Assembly: GCA_965261945.1 (NCBI GenBank)
Contig: CBDHEF010000002.1
Span: 868,001 to 932,000, forward strand
From: VXOI01 sp965261945
Lineage (GTDB): Bacteria; Chloroflexota; Dehalococcoidia; Lucifugimonadales; UBA3495
Direction: 5' to 3'
Length of the DNA: 64,000 nucleotides
Part shown: piece after piece, positions 49,750 through 58,232 of the stretch
How the letters are laid out: each line of letters opens with the position of its first letter
Numbering within the stretch: position 1 is the stretch's first letter
The notes under the pieces: generated by a model
Seen by the model: the letters and a program-made list of their open reading frames with translations, nothing else
The model's database searches: none
Told to the model about the DNA's origin: nothing
Program-made: the position numbers and the translations under genes

Positions 49750-50693
49750 AGGATGGCCGCTTTCGGCCGTGACGCGGCGATGCGCTGCTCCAGCCAGGCG
49801 GTTTCCTGCTTCGGGTAGTCATGGGCGTTGCCGTGGCCCGATTCCGGGAAGAGCCACAGTTCCCGCTCGCCGCCCAGCCGGTCATAGGCGGCATAGCTGG
49901 TCCCCGGCGGGCAGACCTCATCCTCCAGGGCGATGCCCACCACCATCGGGCACTTGATTCGCGGGGCGAAGTTGACTGCGTCGAAATAGCGCAGTGTCTC
50001 CAGCATCTGCGCCTCCCTTTCCGGGTAAGCGCGCTGGTAGCACGAAAGTTCGTCGTAGGGGTAGGAGCGCAGCATCCGCATGGACTCCGGGAAGCAGCAC
50101 AGGAAGGGGTAACCGGAGACGCCGCCCTTGATTTCCGGGCGGAGCCCGGCGGTTATCAGGGTCAGGCCGCCTCCCTGACTGCTTCCGCTGGCGTAAATGC
50201 GTTCCGGGTCGATTTCCGGCCTCGACAGCAGGAAATCAACGCCGCGCGAGCAGTCGGAAATTACGCCCCTGTAACTGTAGGTGTGCCGGGTCTCGACACC
50301 GTGGGTCAGCAGTCCGGGGTAGCCGGGATTGAAACTGGCGCTGCTGGGCAGCTTGCCTCGCACCGCCACCGACAGGACAGCCACGCCCTTGCGTCCCCAG
50401 TCCCGCCGTAGCGCAGGCTCCGACTTGTAGCCGGGCAGCACCAGAATCGCCGGAAACGGCCCCTCACCAACTGTAGGGAGGCTGTACCATCCAAAGATCT
50501 CCACTTCGTCCAGGCTGCGGTAGGTGGCCTGATAAACATTGACATCCTCGTTGCTGCGCAGAGGGTCCGGCGTCGCCGTTGCATCGAGCGGCATCCCGGC
50601 CAGCCCAGCCAGAACATCGCCCCAGAATTCATCGAAGTCATCAGGGCAGGTTACCGTAGTCACGAAGGCTTCCAAGTCCACTTTGGTAGCCAT
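49746..50693 (-). CDS. Acetyl-xylan esterase / deacetylase family hydrolase
   Basis: About 315 residues from ATG 50693, which follows CAGGAGCG; a TTG six codons earlier is less likely. AVRGKLPSSASFNPGYPGLLTHG is the conserved loop (two parts), ASGSSQGGGL carries the Ser nucleophile, EDEVCPP the acid and ESGHGNAHDYP the His: a complete AXE1-family triad. Such enzymes remove acetyl groups from sugars or antibiotics. First of two translationally coupled paralogues; a TATAAT box lies at 50732-50737. Confidence 0.87.
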   Translation of the reverse strand: MATKVDLEAFVTTVTCPDDFDEFWGDVLAGLAGMPLDATATPDPLRSNEDVNVYQATYRSLDEVEIFGWYSLPTVGEGPFPAILVLPGYKSEPALRRDWGRKGVAVLSVAVRGKLPSSASFNPGYPGLLTHGVETRHTYSYRGVISDCSRGVDFLLSRPEIDPERIYASGSSQGGGLTLITAGLRPEIKGGVSGYPFLCCFPESMRMLRSYPYDELSCYQRAYPEREAQMLETLRYFDAVNFAPRIKCPMVVGIALEDEVCPPGTSYAAYDRLGGERELWLFPESGHGNAHDYPKQETAWLEQRIAASRPKAAIL

Positions 50694-50731
50694 AAGACGC
50701 TCCTGAACCAATTACAAAACCGGATGGCCCT

Positions 50732-50737
50732 ATTATA
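50732..50737 (-). promoter_or_regulatory. -10 box for the esterase pair
   Basis: TCTATAATAGG on the minus strand, 38 bases before ATG 50693. The divergent plsY begins at 50790. Confidence 0.45.
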
Positions 50738-50789
50738 GACTGTCGCCATACTGCCCGCACTGCCGCAGCCGAATTAAGCCGGAGAGGAT

Positions 50790-51416
50790 TTGGAAACCGC
50801 AATTGGAATCCTGTTAGCCGTTGGGGCCTATCTGCTGGGGTCAGTGTCGCCGTCTTACCTGCTGGTGCGGTTTACCACTGGCGAGGACGTGCGGCAAACA
50901 CGGAGCCGAAACGCCGGGACGCTCAATACCTACCATCGGCTGGGCTTGAGGGGAGGACTCGCCGTACTGATCCTGGACGCAGGGAAGGGAGCGCTGGCAG
51001 TGGCGGCCCCGGCTCTGGTCAATGCCCCGGAATGGTCGGTTTTCGCCGCCGCCCCGCTGGTCTTAATCGGCCACAACTGGCCGGTTTTTCTGAAATTCCG
51101 GGGCGGCAAGGGCGCGGCTGTGCTGCTGGGTGTCTCATTGGGCCTGTTTCCGCTGGTTACCGCCCTTTGCCTGATACCCATAGCGCTGGTTATGTTGCTG
51201 CTGCGCAACGTCGTGATGGGCGCAGCCGTGGGATATGTCCTGGTGTGCCTGGTCTTGATTTTCTTCGGAACCGAGTGGCGGATGATTGCCCTCAGCATCC
51301 TGCTGGTGGCGCTGGCCGGAGTGACGTATCTCCTCGGCTTTCGGAGGGAAATCTGGGTCATGCTCCAAACAGGACAGTGGCGCAATTTGCTGTTGCTGCG
51401 CTTCCCGGTGGAATAA
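50790..51416 (+). CDS. plsY: Acyl-phosphate:glycerol-3-phosphate acyltransferase
   Basis: A 208-residue polytopic membrane enzyme starting with TTG 50790 after GGAGAGGA. LLGSVSPSYLLVRF (first helix and motif), SRNAGTLNTYHRLG (motif 1, replacing the usual S-G-N-x-G-A-T-N), LDAGKG and KFRGGKGAAV (motif 2) are in order. It makes lysophosphatidic acid in the membrane; plsC lies 7 kb away in this window, and plsX is not seen. A 13-14-base repeat starts at its stop codon. Confidence 0.92.
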   Translation: METAIGILLAVGAYLLGSVSPSYLLVRFTTGEDVRQTRSRNAGTLNTYHRLGLRGGLAVLILDAGKGALAVAAPALVNAPEWSVFAAAPLVLIGHNWPVFLKFRGGKGAAVLLGVSLGLFPLVTALCLIPIALVMLLLRNVVMGAAVGYVLVCLVLIFFGTEWRMIALSILLVALAGVTYLLGFRREIWVMLQTGQWRNLLLLRFPVE

Positions 51417-51460
51417 CACTGTGGAATAACACTGACGGAATAACACGGTGGAATAACACT
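51407..51460 (+). repeat. Four-copy 13-14-bp tandem repeat at the end of plsY
   Basis: Four copies of a unit GGTGGAATAACACT (variants GACGGAATAACAC). The first copy encodes the last residues and stop of plsY (GTG GAA TAA); the others lie behind it, so copies may have been added by slippage without changing the protein. Confidence 0.9.
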
Positions 51461-51543
51461 GACGGAACAGGCCCTTGGGCCGACCCGATTTTACACCCAC
51501 GAGTAGCGCCGGTCTCGAAAATCGCAACACCTGACTGGTGGGC

Positions 51544-51549
51544 TATAAT
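51544..51549 (+). promoter_or_regulatory. -10 box upstream of thrS
   Basis: GGCTATAATG on the plus strand. From here the thrS ATG at 51603 would have a leader of about 45 bases; a leaderless start at TTG 51555 is also geometrically possible. No T-box structure is evident. Confidence 0.45.
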
Positions 51550-51602
51550 GTCAGTTGTCTGCAAGTCTCGAATCTAACTTTCAGTCCAGACAGGATGTTG
51601 TC

Positions 51603-53357
51603 ATGCTTGACCACGGCGCCCTTGATACCGGCAGTGTTGACGAAGCCCACGCGCGCCGCCACGCGATGCGACACTCGGCGGCCCACGTTATGGCCGATGC
51701 GGTCCTGAAACTGTTTCCCGAAGCCAAGATGGGCATCGGGCCGCCCACCCATGACGGGTTCTATTACGACTTCGATGTCTCCCGCCCCTTCACCCCCGAA
51801 GACCTGGAACAGATCGAGAGCCTGATGCGGGAAGCCATTGCGGGCCAATTCCCCTTTGAGCGGGAGGAACTGACTCGCATCGAGGCGCAGCAAATGTTTG
51901 CGCAGCAGCCCTACAAGCTGGAACTTATAGAGGGGCTGGGCGACTCCGCGGTCATCTCCATCTACCGGCACAACGGGTTCGTTGACCTGTGCCAGGGACC
52001 GCACGTGGGCGGCACCGCCGAGATTCCCGCGCTGAAGCTCCTCAGCGTCGCCGGCGCTTACTGGCGGGGCGACGAGAAGCGGCCCATGCTGCAACGCATC
52101 TACGGCACCGCTTTCGCGTCGGAGGAGGAACTGTCCGACCACCTGGCGCGGCTGGAAGAGGCGGAACGCCGCGACCACCGCACCCTGGGACGGCAGTTGG
52201 GCCTCTACTCCATCCACGACGAAATCGGCCCCGGCCTCGTGGTCTGGCACCCCAAGGGTGGCCGCGTCCGCTCCCTCATCGAGGACTACTGGAAGGACAT
52301 ACACTACCGGCGCGGCTACGATGTGGTGTATTCGCCCCACATCGGCCGCGCCGCGCTGTGGCAGACCAGCGGCCATTTGGATTTCTACCGCGAAAGTATG
52401 TATGCGGCGGTGGAGGTGGATGAGCAGGAATACTTCCTCAAGCCGATGAACTGCCCCTTCCACATCACCATCTACCGCTCGGCCCTGCGCAGCTACCGCG
52501 AGCTGCCCTTGCGTTTCGCCGAGCTGGGCACTGTCTACCGCTATGAGCGCAGCGGGGTGCTGCATGGGCTGATGCGGGTGCGGGGCTTCACCCAGGACGA
52601 CGCCCATATCTTCTGCCGCCCGGAGCAGGTGGAGGACGAAGTGGGCGGAGTGCTGGAGCTGACCTTCGAACTGATGGAAGCCTTCGGGTTCTCCGATTAC
52701 AGCATCGCCCTGTCCACCCGCCCGGAGAAGTACGTCGGCGACCCGGAAATGTGGGAGCACGCCACCAACTCGCTGCAAGGCGCATTGGAGGCGCGGAGCC
52801 TGCCCTTCACCGTGGACGAGGGCGGCGGCGCCTTCTACGGCCCCAAGATCGACATCAACATCACCGACGCCCTGGGGCGAGCCTGGCAGTGCACCACCGT
52901 GCAGTTCGACTTCAACCTGCCGGAGCGTTTCGACCTGATCTACCAGGACGACCAGGGAGGCCGCAGCCGCCCCTACATGGTTCACCGGGCCATCCTCGGC
53001 TCCATGGAGCGGTTCTTGGGCGTGCTCATCGAGCACTACGGCGGCGCATTCCCCGCCTGGCTGGCCCCCGTGCAGGCCGTGGTGATCCCCATAGCTGACC
53101 GCCACGGGGACTACGCTCAGACCGTGCTGACAGAACTGACCAGCGCCGGTTTCCGCGCCGAAGTGGACAGCCGCAACGAGCGGATGAACCAGAAAATCCG
53201 CACTGCCCAACTGCAAAAAGTCCCTTATATGCTGGTAGTCGGCGACCGCGAGGCGGAAGCCAACGCCGTGGCCGTCCGCAGCCGCGACTCAGGCGACCTC
53301 GGCGCCATGCCGCTGGCGGACTTCGTGGAGTTGCTGGGGAGGGAGAGCGCGAAATGA
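51603..53357 (+). CDS. thrS: Threonyl-tRNA synthetase (no TGS domain)
   Basis: About 584 residues from ATG 51603. The first part is the zinc editing domain (RHSAAHVMADAV and DLCQGPHVGG carry the two His, Cys, His ligands); the catalytic core has HPKGGRVRSLIED, MNCPFHITIYRS with the catalytic Cys, motif 2 YRYERSGVLHGLMRVRGF and motif 3 IGS-type as ILGSMERFLGVLIEH; the anticodon domain ends the protein. The N-terminal TGS domain (about 60 residues) of the usual enzyme is missing, as in some other bacteria. The stop overlaps hicB (ATGA). Confidence 0.95.
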   Translation: MLDHGALDTGSVDEAHARRHAMRHSAAHVMADAVLKLFPEAKMGIGPPTHDGFYYDFDVSRPFTPEDLEQIESLMREAIAGQFPFEREELTRIEAQQMFAQQPYKLELIEGLGDSAVISIYRHNGFVDLCQGPHVGGTAEIPALKLLSVAGAYWRGDEKRPMLQRIYGTAFASEEELSDHLARLEEAERRDHRTLGRQLGLYSIHDEIGPGLVVWHPKGGRVRSLIEDYWKDIHYRRGYDVVYSPHIGRAALWQTSGHLDFYRESMYAAVEVDEQEYFLKPMNCPFHITIYRSALRSYRELPLRFAELGTVYRYERSGVLHGLMRVRGFTQDDAHIFCRPEQVEDEVGGVLELTFELMEAFGFSDYSIALSTRPEKYVGDPEMWEHATNSLQGALEARSLPFTVDEGGGAFYGPKIDINITDALGRAWQCTTVQFDFNLPERFDLIYQDDQGGRSRPYMVHRAILGSMERFLGVLIEHYGGAFPAWLAPVQAVVIPIADRHGDYAQTVLTELTSAGFRAEVDSRNERMNQKIRTAQLQKVPYMLVVGDREAEANAVAVRSRDSGDLGAMPLADFVELLGRESAK

Positions 53358-53596
53358 AGACTTACGTTTTTGAGGTAGATATCGAACTGGAAGAGGATGG
53401 ACGATGGAGTGCCGTCATTCCTGCCTTGCCTGGTTGCAATGCCTGGGGGTACACCAAAGAGGAAACACTGGCCGCAATCCGCGACAACGCCGAGATGTAC
53501 TTGGAAGTACTCATCGAGTTTGGCGACCCTATGCCGTGGGAGAAGGAACAAAAAACTGATATATCTGGCCCCGAATTGCTTGCCATTACTGTATGA
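53354..53596 (+). CDS. hicB: HicB-like antitoxin
   Basis: An 80-residue HicB/UPF0150 protein: VDIELEEDGRWSAVIPALPGC and then WGYTKEETLAAIRDNAEMYLE give the partial RNase H fold. There is no C-terminal ribbon-helix-helix DNA-binding domain, so autoregulation is doubtful. ATG overlaps the thrS stop (ATGA) and its own stop overlaps the next gene (ATGA), so antitoxin translation is tied to thrS. The downstream HicA partner looks inactive, so this protein may be a remnant. Confidence 0.85.
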   Translation: MKTYVFEVDIELEEDGRWSAVIPALPGCNAWGYTKEETLAAIRDNAEMYLEVLIEFGDPMPWEKEQKTDISGPELLAITV

Positions 53597-53850
53597 CTAC
53601 CCCCGGCCGTCTGGTTCACCTTCTGAGAAATACGCCTGTAAGGGAATTGGTTCGAGCATTGGAGCGCGACGGCTTCATTAGGGTTCGCTCGCGTCGGACC
53701 GGTGGACTCTTTTACAGGCGCCCGGATGGGCGGGCAACGGTAATTCACTACCACCCCGGCGGAAACACCCTGCCCAGATAGACGCTTGCAGACGTTATTG
53801 GCGCCACCCAGTGGACCGAGGAAGACCTGCGCCGGCTGGGGCTACTGTAA
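53593..53850 (+). pseudogene. hicA: HicA-like toxin gene with catalytic His lost and in-frame amber
   Basis: From ATG 53593 the first 62 residues follow HicA order: LVRALERDGFIRVRSRRTGG then YRRPDGRATVIHYHPGGNTL. The G-S-H motif holding the catalytic His reads R-T-G. An amber TAG at 53779-53781 then interrupts the gene; the same frame continues past it as TLADVIGATQWTEEDLRRLG to a stop at 53848, matching HicA's C-terminal helix (G-T-L-x-x-I-x-x-A-G). Either a recent nonsense mutation in a dead toxin or read-through. Confidence 0.78.
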
Positions 53851-53915
53851 GTCCAGCCGCAAGATCCCATGGGAATCTCAACAGACCGGCCCGAGCCGGG
53901 AAGGACTAGGCAGAA

Positions 53916-55967
53916 ATGCCCAACCGCCTGATCAACGAGACCAGCCCCTACCTACTCCAGCACGCCAACAACCCTGTGGACTGGTATCCGTGGGGCGAGG
54001 AGGCGCTGGCGCGGGCCCGCGACGAGGACAAGCCCATACTGCTCAGCATCGGCTATTCGGCCTGCCACTGGTGCCATGTCATGGAGCGGGAGTCCTTCGA
54101 GAACGACGCCATCGCCGAGCTGATGAACCAGAACTTCGTCAACATCAAGGTTGACCGTGAAGAGCGGCCCGACCTGGACGCCGTCTATATGGAGGCGGTG
54201 CAGATGCTGACCGGCAGCGGCGGCTGGCCCATGACCGTGTTTCTCACCCCCGACGGCAAGCCCTTCTACGGCGGCACCTACTTCCCACCTGTTGACCGCC
54301 ACAATATGCCCGGGTTCCCGAGGCTGCTGGAAACTGTCTCCCAGGCCTACCGCAACAGCAACCCGGAAATCCAGAGGGTGACTGGGCAGTTGACCGAGCA
54401 GATGGGGCGAACTGCGAATATGCCGCAGAGCGCGGGCGCCCTGGACGAAAGCATCCTGCACAACGCCTACAACACCCTGGCCACCAACTTCGATTATCAG
54501 AACGGCGGAGTCGGCTCCGCTCCCAAGTTTCCCCAGGCCATGACGCTGGAGATACTGCTCCGCTACCACGCCCATGGCCACAACGACCGCGCCCTCTCAA
54601 TGCTGGATTTGACGCTGGAAAAGATGGCCCGCGGCGGTATCTACGACCAGATTGGCGGCGGATTCCATCGCTACTCCACCGATACCTTCTGGCTGGTGCC
54701 TCATTTCGAGAAGATGCTGTACGACAACGCCCTGCTGGCCCGTCTCTACCTGCACGGCTGGCTGGCCACCGGGCGCGCCCTCTACCGCCGTATCACTGAA
54801 GAAATCCTGGACTATGCGCTACGAGAGATGACGGGCAAACACGGCGGCTTTTTCTCGGCCACCGACGCAGACAGCGAAGGCGAGGAGGGCAAGTTCTTCG
54901 TCTGGAGTCCCGAGGAAATCGAGGAGGCGCTTGGGAGCGAAGATGCCGGCCTTTTCAGCGCCTTTTACGGCGTATCGCAACGCGGAAACTTCGAGGGCAA
55001 GAACATCCTGAACATCTCGGTCAAGGCCACTGACTTCGCGGAGCGGCAGGGCGTTACCCTGGAGCGACTGGTGGACATCATCCGGCGCGGCAAGGAAACC
55101 CTCCGGCTCTCCCGGGAGGAACGTGAGCACCCGCTGCTGGACGATAAGGCGCTGGCGTCTTGGAACGGGCTGATGCTTCGCGCCTTTGCCGAGGCTGGGG
55201 CAGCGCTGGAGCGACAGGACTACCTGGACGCAGCGGCCAAGAACGCCACCTTCCTGCTGGAGGCCATGCGCCCCGAGGGAACCCTGCTGCGCTCCTACCG
55301 TGAGGGCCAAGCCAAGCTCCCAGGATTCCTTGAGGACTACTCTTTCGTAGCGGACGGCCTGCTGTCGTTGTATGAAGCGACCTTCCAGCAGCGATGGCTG
55401 GATGCTGCGGTGGATTTGGCCGACGAGATGATTTCGCAGTTCTGGGACAAGGAGGGGGGATGTTTCTACGACACGGGACGGGAACACGAGGAGTTGGTGA
55501 TTCGGCCAAGGGATGTGTTCGACAATGCCCAGCCCTGTGGCGGCTCAGTGGCTTCTGACGTGCTGTTGCGGCTGTCGGTGGTCACCGGCAACGACGATTA
55601 CGCCGCCAAAGCCGTTGCCCCAATGCGGACGCTGGCAGAGCTGATGGGCCGCGCCCCCGCCGGCACGGGCCGTTGGCTGGCAGCGTTGGACTTCTACCTC
55701 TCAACCCCAAAGGAAGTGGCTGTCGTCGGGCCGTTGGACGACCCAGCTACCGTTGCACTGCTGCGGACTGTAAACGGCCGCTACCTGGCCAACCGCGTAA
55801 TCGTCGGCGCTGATGGGGAATCCGCCGCAGCGCAATCCGGCCTGCCACTGCTGGAAGGCAGGGGCATGGTGGACGGCAGGCCCACGGCCTACGTGTGCGA
55901 AAACTACGTCTGCCAGCTTCCGGTTACAGGCGCGGAAGACTTGGCCGCGCAGCTAGCCGGGAAGTAG
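53916..55967 (+). CDS. DUF255 thioredoxin-domain protein (YyaL/SSP411-like)
   Basis: A 683-residue protein. The opening MPNRLINETSPYLLQHANNP and YSACHWCHVMERESFE (CxxC, about residues 49-52) and GWPMTVFLTPDGKPFYGGTYFP are the invariant DUF255 thioredoxin-like domain; the rest is an (alpha/alpha)6 barrel of the N-acylglucosamine-2-epimerase type, with GGIYDQIGGGFHRYSTD and LFSA(T)DADSEGEEGKFF motifs. Cytosolic; found in most phyla, and its function is still unclear. Single gene with a consensus-like CGGGAAGGA upstream. Confidence 0.92.
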   Translation: MPNRLINETSPYLLQHANNPVDWYPWGEEALARARDEDKPILLSIGYSACHWCHVMERESFENDAIAELMNQNFVNIKVDREERPDLDAVYMEAVQMLTGSGGWPMTVFLTPDGKPFYGGTYFPPVDRHNMPGFPRLLETVSQAYRNSNPEIQRVTGQLTEQMGRTANMPQSAGALDESILHNAYNTLATNFDYQNGGVGSAPKFPQAMTLEILLRYHAHGHNDRALSMLDLTLEKMARGGIYDQIGGGFHRYSTDTFWLVPHFEKMLYDNALLARLYLHGWLATGRALYRRITEEILDYALREMTGKHGGFFSATDADSEGEEGKFFVWSPEEIEEALGSEDAGLFSAFYGVSQRGNFEGKNILNISVKATDFAERQGVTLERLVDIIRRGKETLRLSREEREHPLLDDKALASWNGLMLRAFAEAGAALERQDYLDAAAKNATFLLEAMRPEGTLLRSYREGQAKLPGFLEDYSFVADGLLSLYEATFQQRWLDAAVDLADEMISQFWDKEGGCFYDTGREHEELVIRPRDVFDNAQPCGGSVASDVLLRLSVVTGNDDYAAKAVAPMRTLAELMGRAPAGTGRWLAALDFYLSTPKEVAVVGPLDDPATVALLRTVNGRYLANRVIVGADGESAAAQSGLPLLEGRGMVDGRPTAYVCENYVCQLPVTGAEDLAAQLAGK

Positions 55968-56028
55968 CGTAAAAGGACGTCGTCAGACCGATGGAGGGGC
56001 GCACAGTCGTGTGCCCCTATCCATTTCG

Positions 56029-57447
56029 TCAGGCCGCGGGGCCAGGCGCGGCGCGTGGGGGCAACAGCCCAGCCGCGGCGACTGTCTCGTTGTTTACCGT
56101 GTCGGGCAGGCGGTAGCGGCGCCACAACGCGATGCCCAGCACGGCCAGGATTCCCGCCAGCACTGGCGCAAGACGGATGCCCAGCGGGTTTTCGGTCGTG
56201 TCTCCCAACAACAGAATCAGGCTCAACAGCGCTGGCGGCAGAGCGAATGTAACTTTCTCGAAGAAATTCTGCGTGGCGTAGAACATCGCCTCCCGCCGTT
56301 CCCCGGTCAGCATTGCGTCGTAGTCGGCGATGTCGGCGGTCAGGCCCTTTGGCAGCATGAATACTGCGGCCATTGGAAGCCCGGCGATGAAGGTGAGAAC
56401 CAAGCCTTGAGCCAGAAGACCTCCGTCGAAAATCAACCCCACCAGGCCCAGCAGAGGGAAGGCGGCGCCGCTGGCAATCAAACAACCGCCGTACACCCGG
56501 CGCTTGCTGAATCCGAAGCGGTTGAGCAGTATCCAGAAAACGATGCCGCTGAGCACCGCACCCATGATAACGACTGCTGAAATCAGGCTTGCCACCCTCC
56601 CTTCTTCCTCGGCTTCCAACACCTGAGAGGCGAAGAAGGGCATCCAGCCCAGCAGAATTCCGACGCCTGTGGTAAACATCACAAAGGTGGGCAGGTAGTA
56701 GACGAATTGCGGGTTGCGCAGCGTTTCCCTTATCCCCCTCAAGAAATCAACCCTTGCAGGCGTCGTATGGCGCGGGGCGTACTTCCAGACGCCGGACAGG
56801 GAAAGGAAACGGAATACCACTCCAACCACGGCCAGAATGATGCCAACTGTCTGGAAGCCCAGGGCGTCCACCAGGACGCCGCTGCCAGCGAGTCCGAGAC
56901 CCGCCCCGAAGACGGCGAACAGGAATATCAGGCCCACCAGGTTCATCCGGTCCGTTGCCCCGTGGGTCAACTCCGGCACCAGCGCCTCCAGGGCGCCGCT
57001 GGACATCGTGGCGGCGGTGAAGAACAACTCCAGCATGATCACGAAGTAGAGCGCGTTCCACAAGCTCGCGTCTTCCGTGGGCAGGAACCAGACTAAAGCG
57101 GCGAAGAGGGCATAAAAAGGCGTGCTGAACAGAATGAAGGGGATGCGTCTGCCCCATCTGCTTTGCGTCCGGTCACTCCACCAGCCAATGAGCGGGTCGG
57201 TGAAAGCGTCAATAAAGCGACCTGCGAAAATCAGGAACCCGGCAAACACCCGCGCATCAACTTCTAACCCAAACAACGAAATATCCGGTACTTTGGCGAT
57301 GCCTTCGCCCAGAGGCGGGACAAGAAAGAATAGAATCCACGACTGCCTAAAATAGGAAATAGCCTGCAATCCGACGTGGTCCGAGGCATATAGTATTTTG
57401 TTGAGAAACGGCAACCTAACGGATGGCGTCCGGCCCGCAACATTCAC
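56029..57447 (-). CDS. MFS carrier, GPH (sugar:cation symporter) family
   Basis: About 472 residues from GTG 57447, overlapping the plsC stop (GTGA) with GGAGG upstream. Twelve hydrophobic segments; the GPH/melibiose-type signature is clear: GRFIDAFTDPLIGWWSDRT, RWGRRIPFIL (loop 2-3) and ADIADYDAMLTGERREAMFYA (TM10-11 loop, in two parts). The family moves sugars or glucuronides with Na+ or H+, and in some bacteria lysophospholipids (LplT is in another family). Co-translation with plsC hints at a lipid-related substrate, but that is a guess. Confidence 0.88.
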   Translation of the reverse strand: MNVAGRTPSVRLPFLNKILYASDHVGLQAISYFRQSWILFFLVPPLGEGIAKVPDISLFGLEVDARVFAGFLIFAGRFIDAFTDPLIGWWSDRTQSRWGRRIPFILFSTPFYALFAALVWFLPTEDASLWNALYFVIMLELFFTAATMSSGALEALVPELTHGATDRMNLVGLIFLFAVFGAGLGLAGSGVLVDALGFQTVGIILAVVGVVFRFLSLSGVWKYAPRHTTPARVDFLRGIRETLRNPQFVYYLPTFVMFTTGVGILLGWMPFFASQVLEAEEEGRVASLISAVVIMGAVLSGIVFWILLNRFGFSKRRVYGGCLIASGAAFPLLGLVGLIFDGGLLAQGLVLTFIAGLPMAAVFMLPKGLTADIADYDAMLTGERREAMFYATQNFFEKVTFALPPALLSLILLLGDTTENPLGIRLAPVLAGILAVLGIALWRRYRLPDTVNNETVAAAGLLPPRAAPGPAA

Positions 57448-58232
57448 TTGACCTCGCCTCCATGGGGCCGACTGCCGGTACATCCGGCGTCAGGGCGCCC
57501 TTCTCGCGACAGCAAATCCACGGCTTCCCGAATAGCCTCGGCTGCGACGGCGTATTCTGTATCCGCCGGAATTCGCAGCGGCCAACCAAATCTGACTTCG
57601 ATGTTGCCCCGGTGGGGACGGCTGCCCCCCTTTGGGAGCACACTGTCGGTGCCTGTGAGGTGGACGGGCACCACCGGCACTCCCAATTGCGTCGCCAGCG
57701 GCCCGATTCCACGCTTGAACGGTCTCAACCTCCCGTCGTCTGAGCGCATCCCTTCGGGGAAAAACAGCAGAGACCAACCGGCTTCGACAAGCGCTTCGCA
57801 ATCGGCCAGGCTTGATCTGACGGAACCCCTCTGCGAAAAGAGAAATCCGTTGCTGATCAGGGCCGCAAAGAAACTCTGGATGCGCCCCCGGCCCCGCAAG
57901 ACTTCCTCGGAGGCGGCGGTCGCAACGCGCAACCGTTTGCGCCAAGGCAACGCCAGCAACACCGCCGGGTTGTCGGCCGCGCTAAGGTGATTGGCGGCGA
58001 ATATCACCTGCCCCTCTATCGAGTCCAGCCGTTCCAGACCGTAGGTGCGCCGGCGCGAGAAAACCGCCAGAAGCGGATACAGGAATCCCAATATCAGAGC
58101 GGCTCTTATTGCCACCACCGGCAGGGCAAACTGCCATCGCTTTAGCCTGCCAGCGCCTTTCCCGTTGAGGGCGGACCGCGGTCTCGATTGTCTTCCCTTC
58201 CGCCGGCAGAGTTTAACCCTTTCCTCAATCAT
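57444..58232 (-). CDS. plsC: 1-acyl-sn-glycerol-3-phosphate acyltransferase
   Basis: A 262-residue LPLAT-family protein: basic N-terminus, one membrane helix (FALPVVAIRAALILGFLYPL), then NHLSAADNP, the H-x4-D catalytic motif at about residues 81-89, FPEGMRS for phosphate binding and VPVVPVHLTG. It makes phosphatidic acid. The gene starts at ATG 58232 and overlaps the MFS carrier by four bases. The last 25 residues are poorly conserved. The 723-base gap upstream has no other gene. Confidence 0.9.
   Translation of the reverse strand: MIEERVKLCRRKGRQSRPRSALNGKGAGRLKRWQFALPVVAIRAALILGFLYPLLAVFSRRRTYGLERLDSIEGQVIFAANHLSAADNPAVLLALPWRKRLRVATAASEEVLRGRGRIQSFFAALISNGFLFSQRGSVRSSLADCEALVEAGWSLLFFPEGMRSDDGRLRPFKRGIGPLATQLGVPVVPVHLTGTDSVLPKGGSRPHRGNIEVRFGWPLRIPADTEYAVAAEAIREAVDLLSREGRPDAGCTGSRPHGGEVK

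Noticed and set aside
51417..51602. T-box leader of thrS
   Set aside because: No T-box sequence or specifier stem; the stretch is mostly repeat.
51543..53216. 557-codon minus-strand frame opposite thrS
   Set aside because: Antisense of a universally conserved gene.
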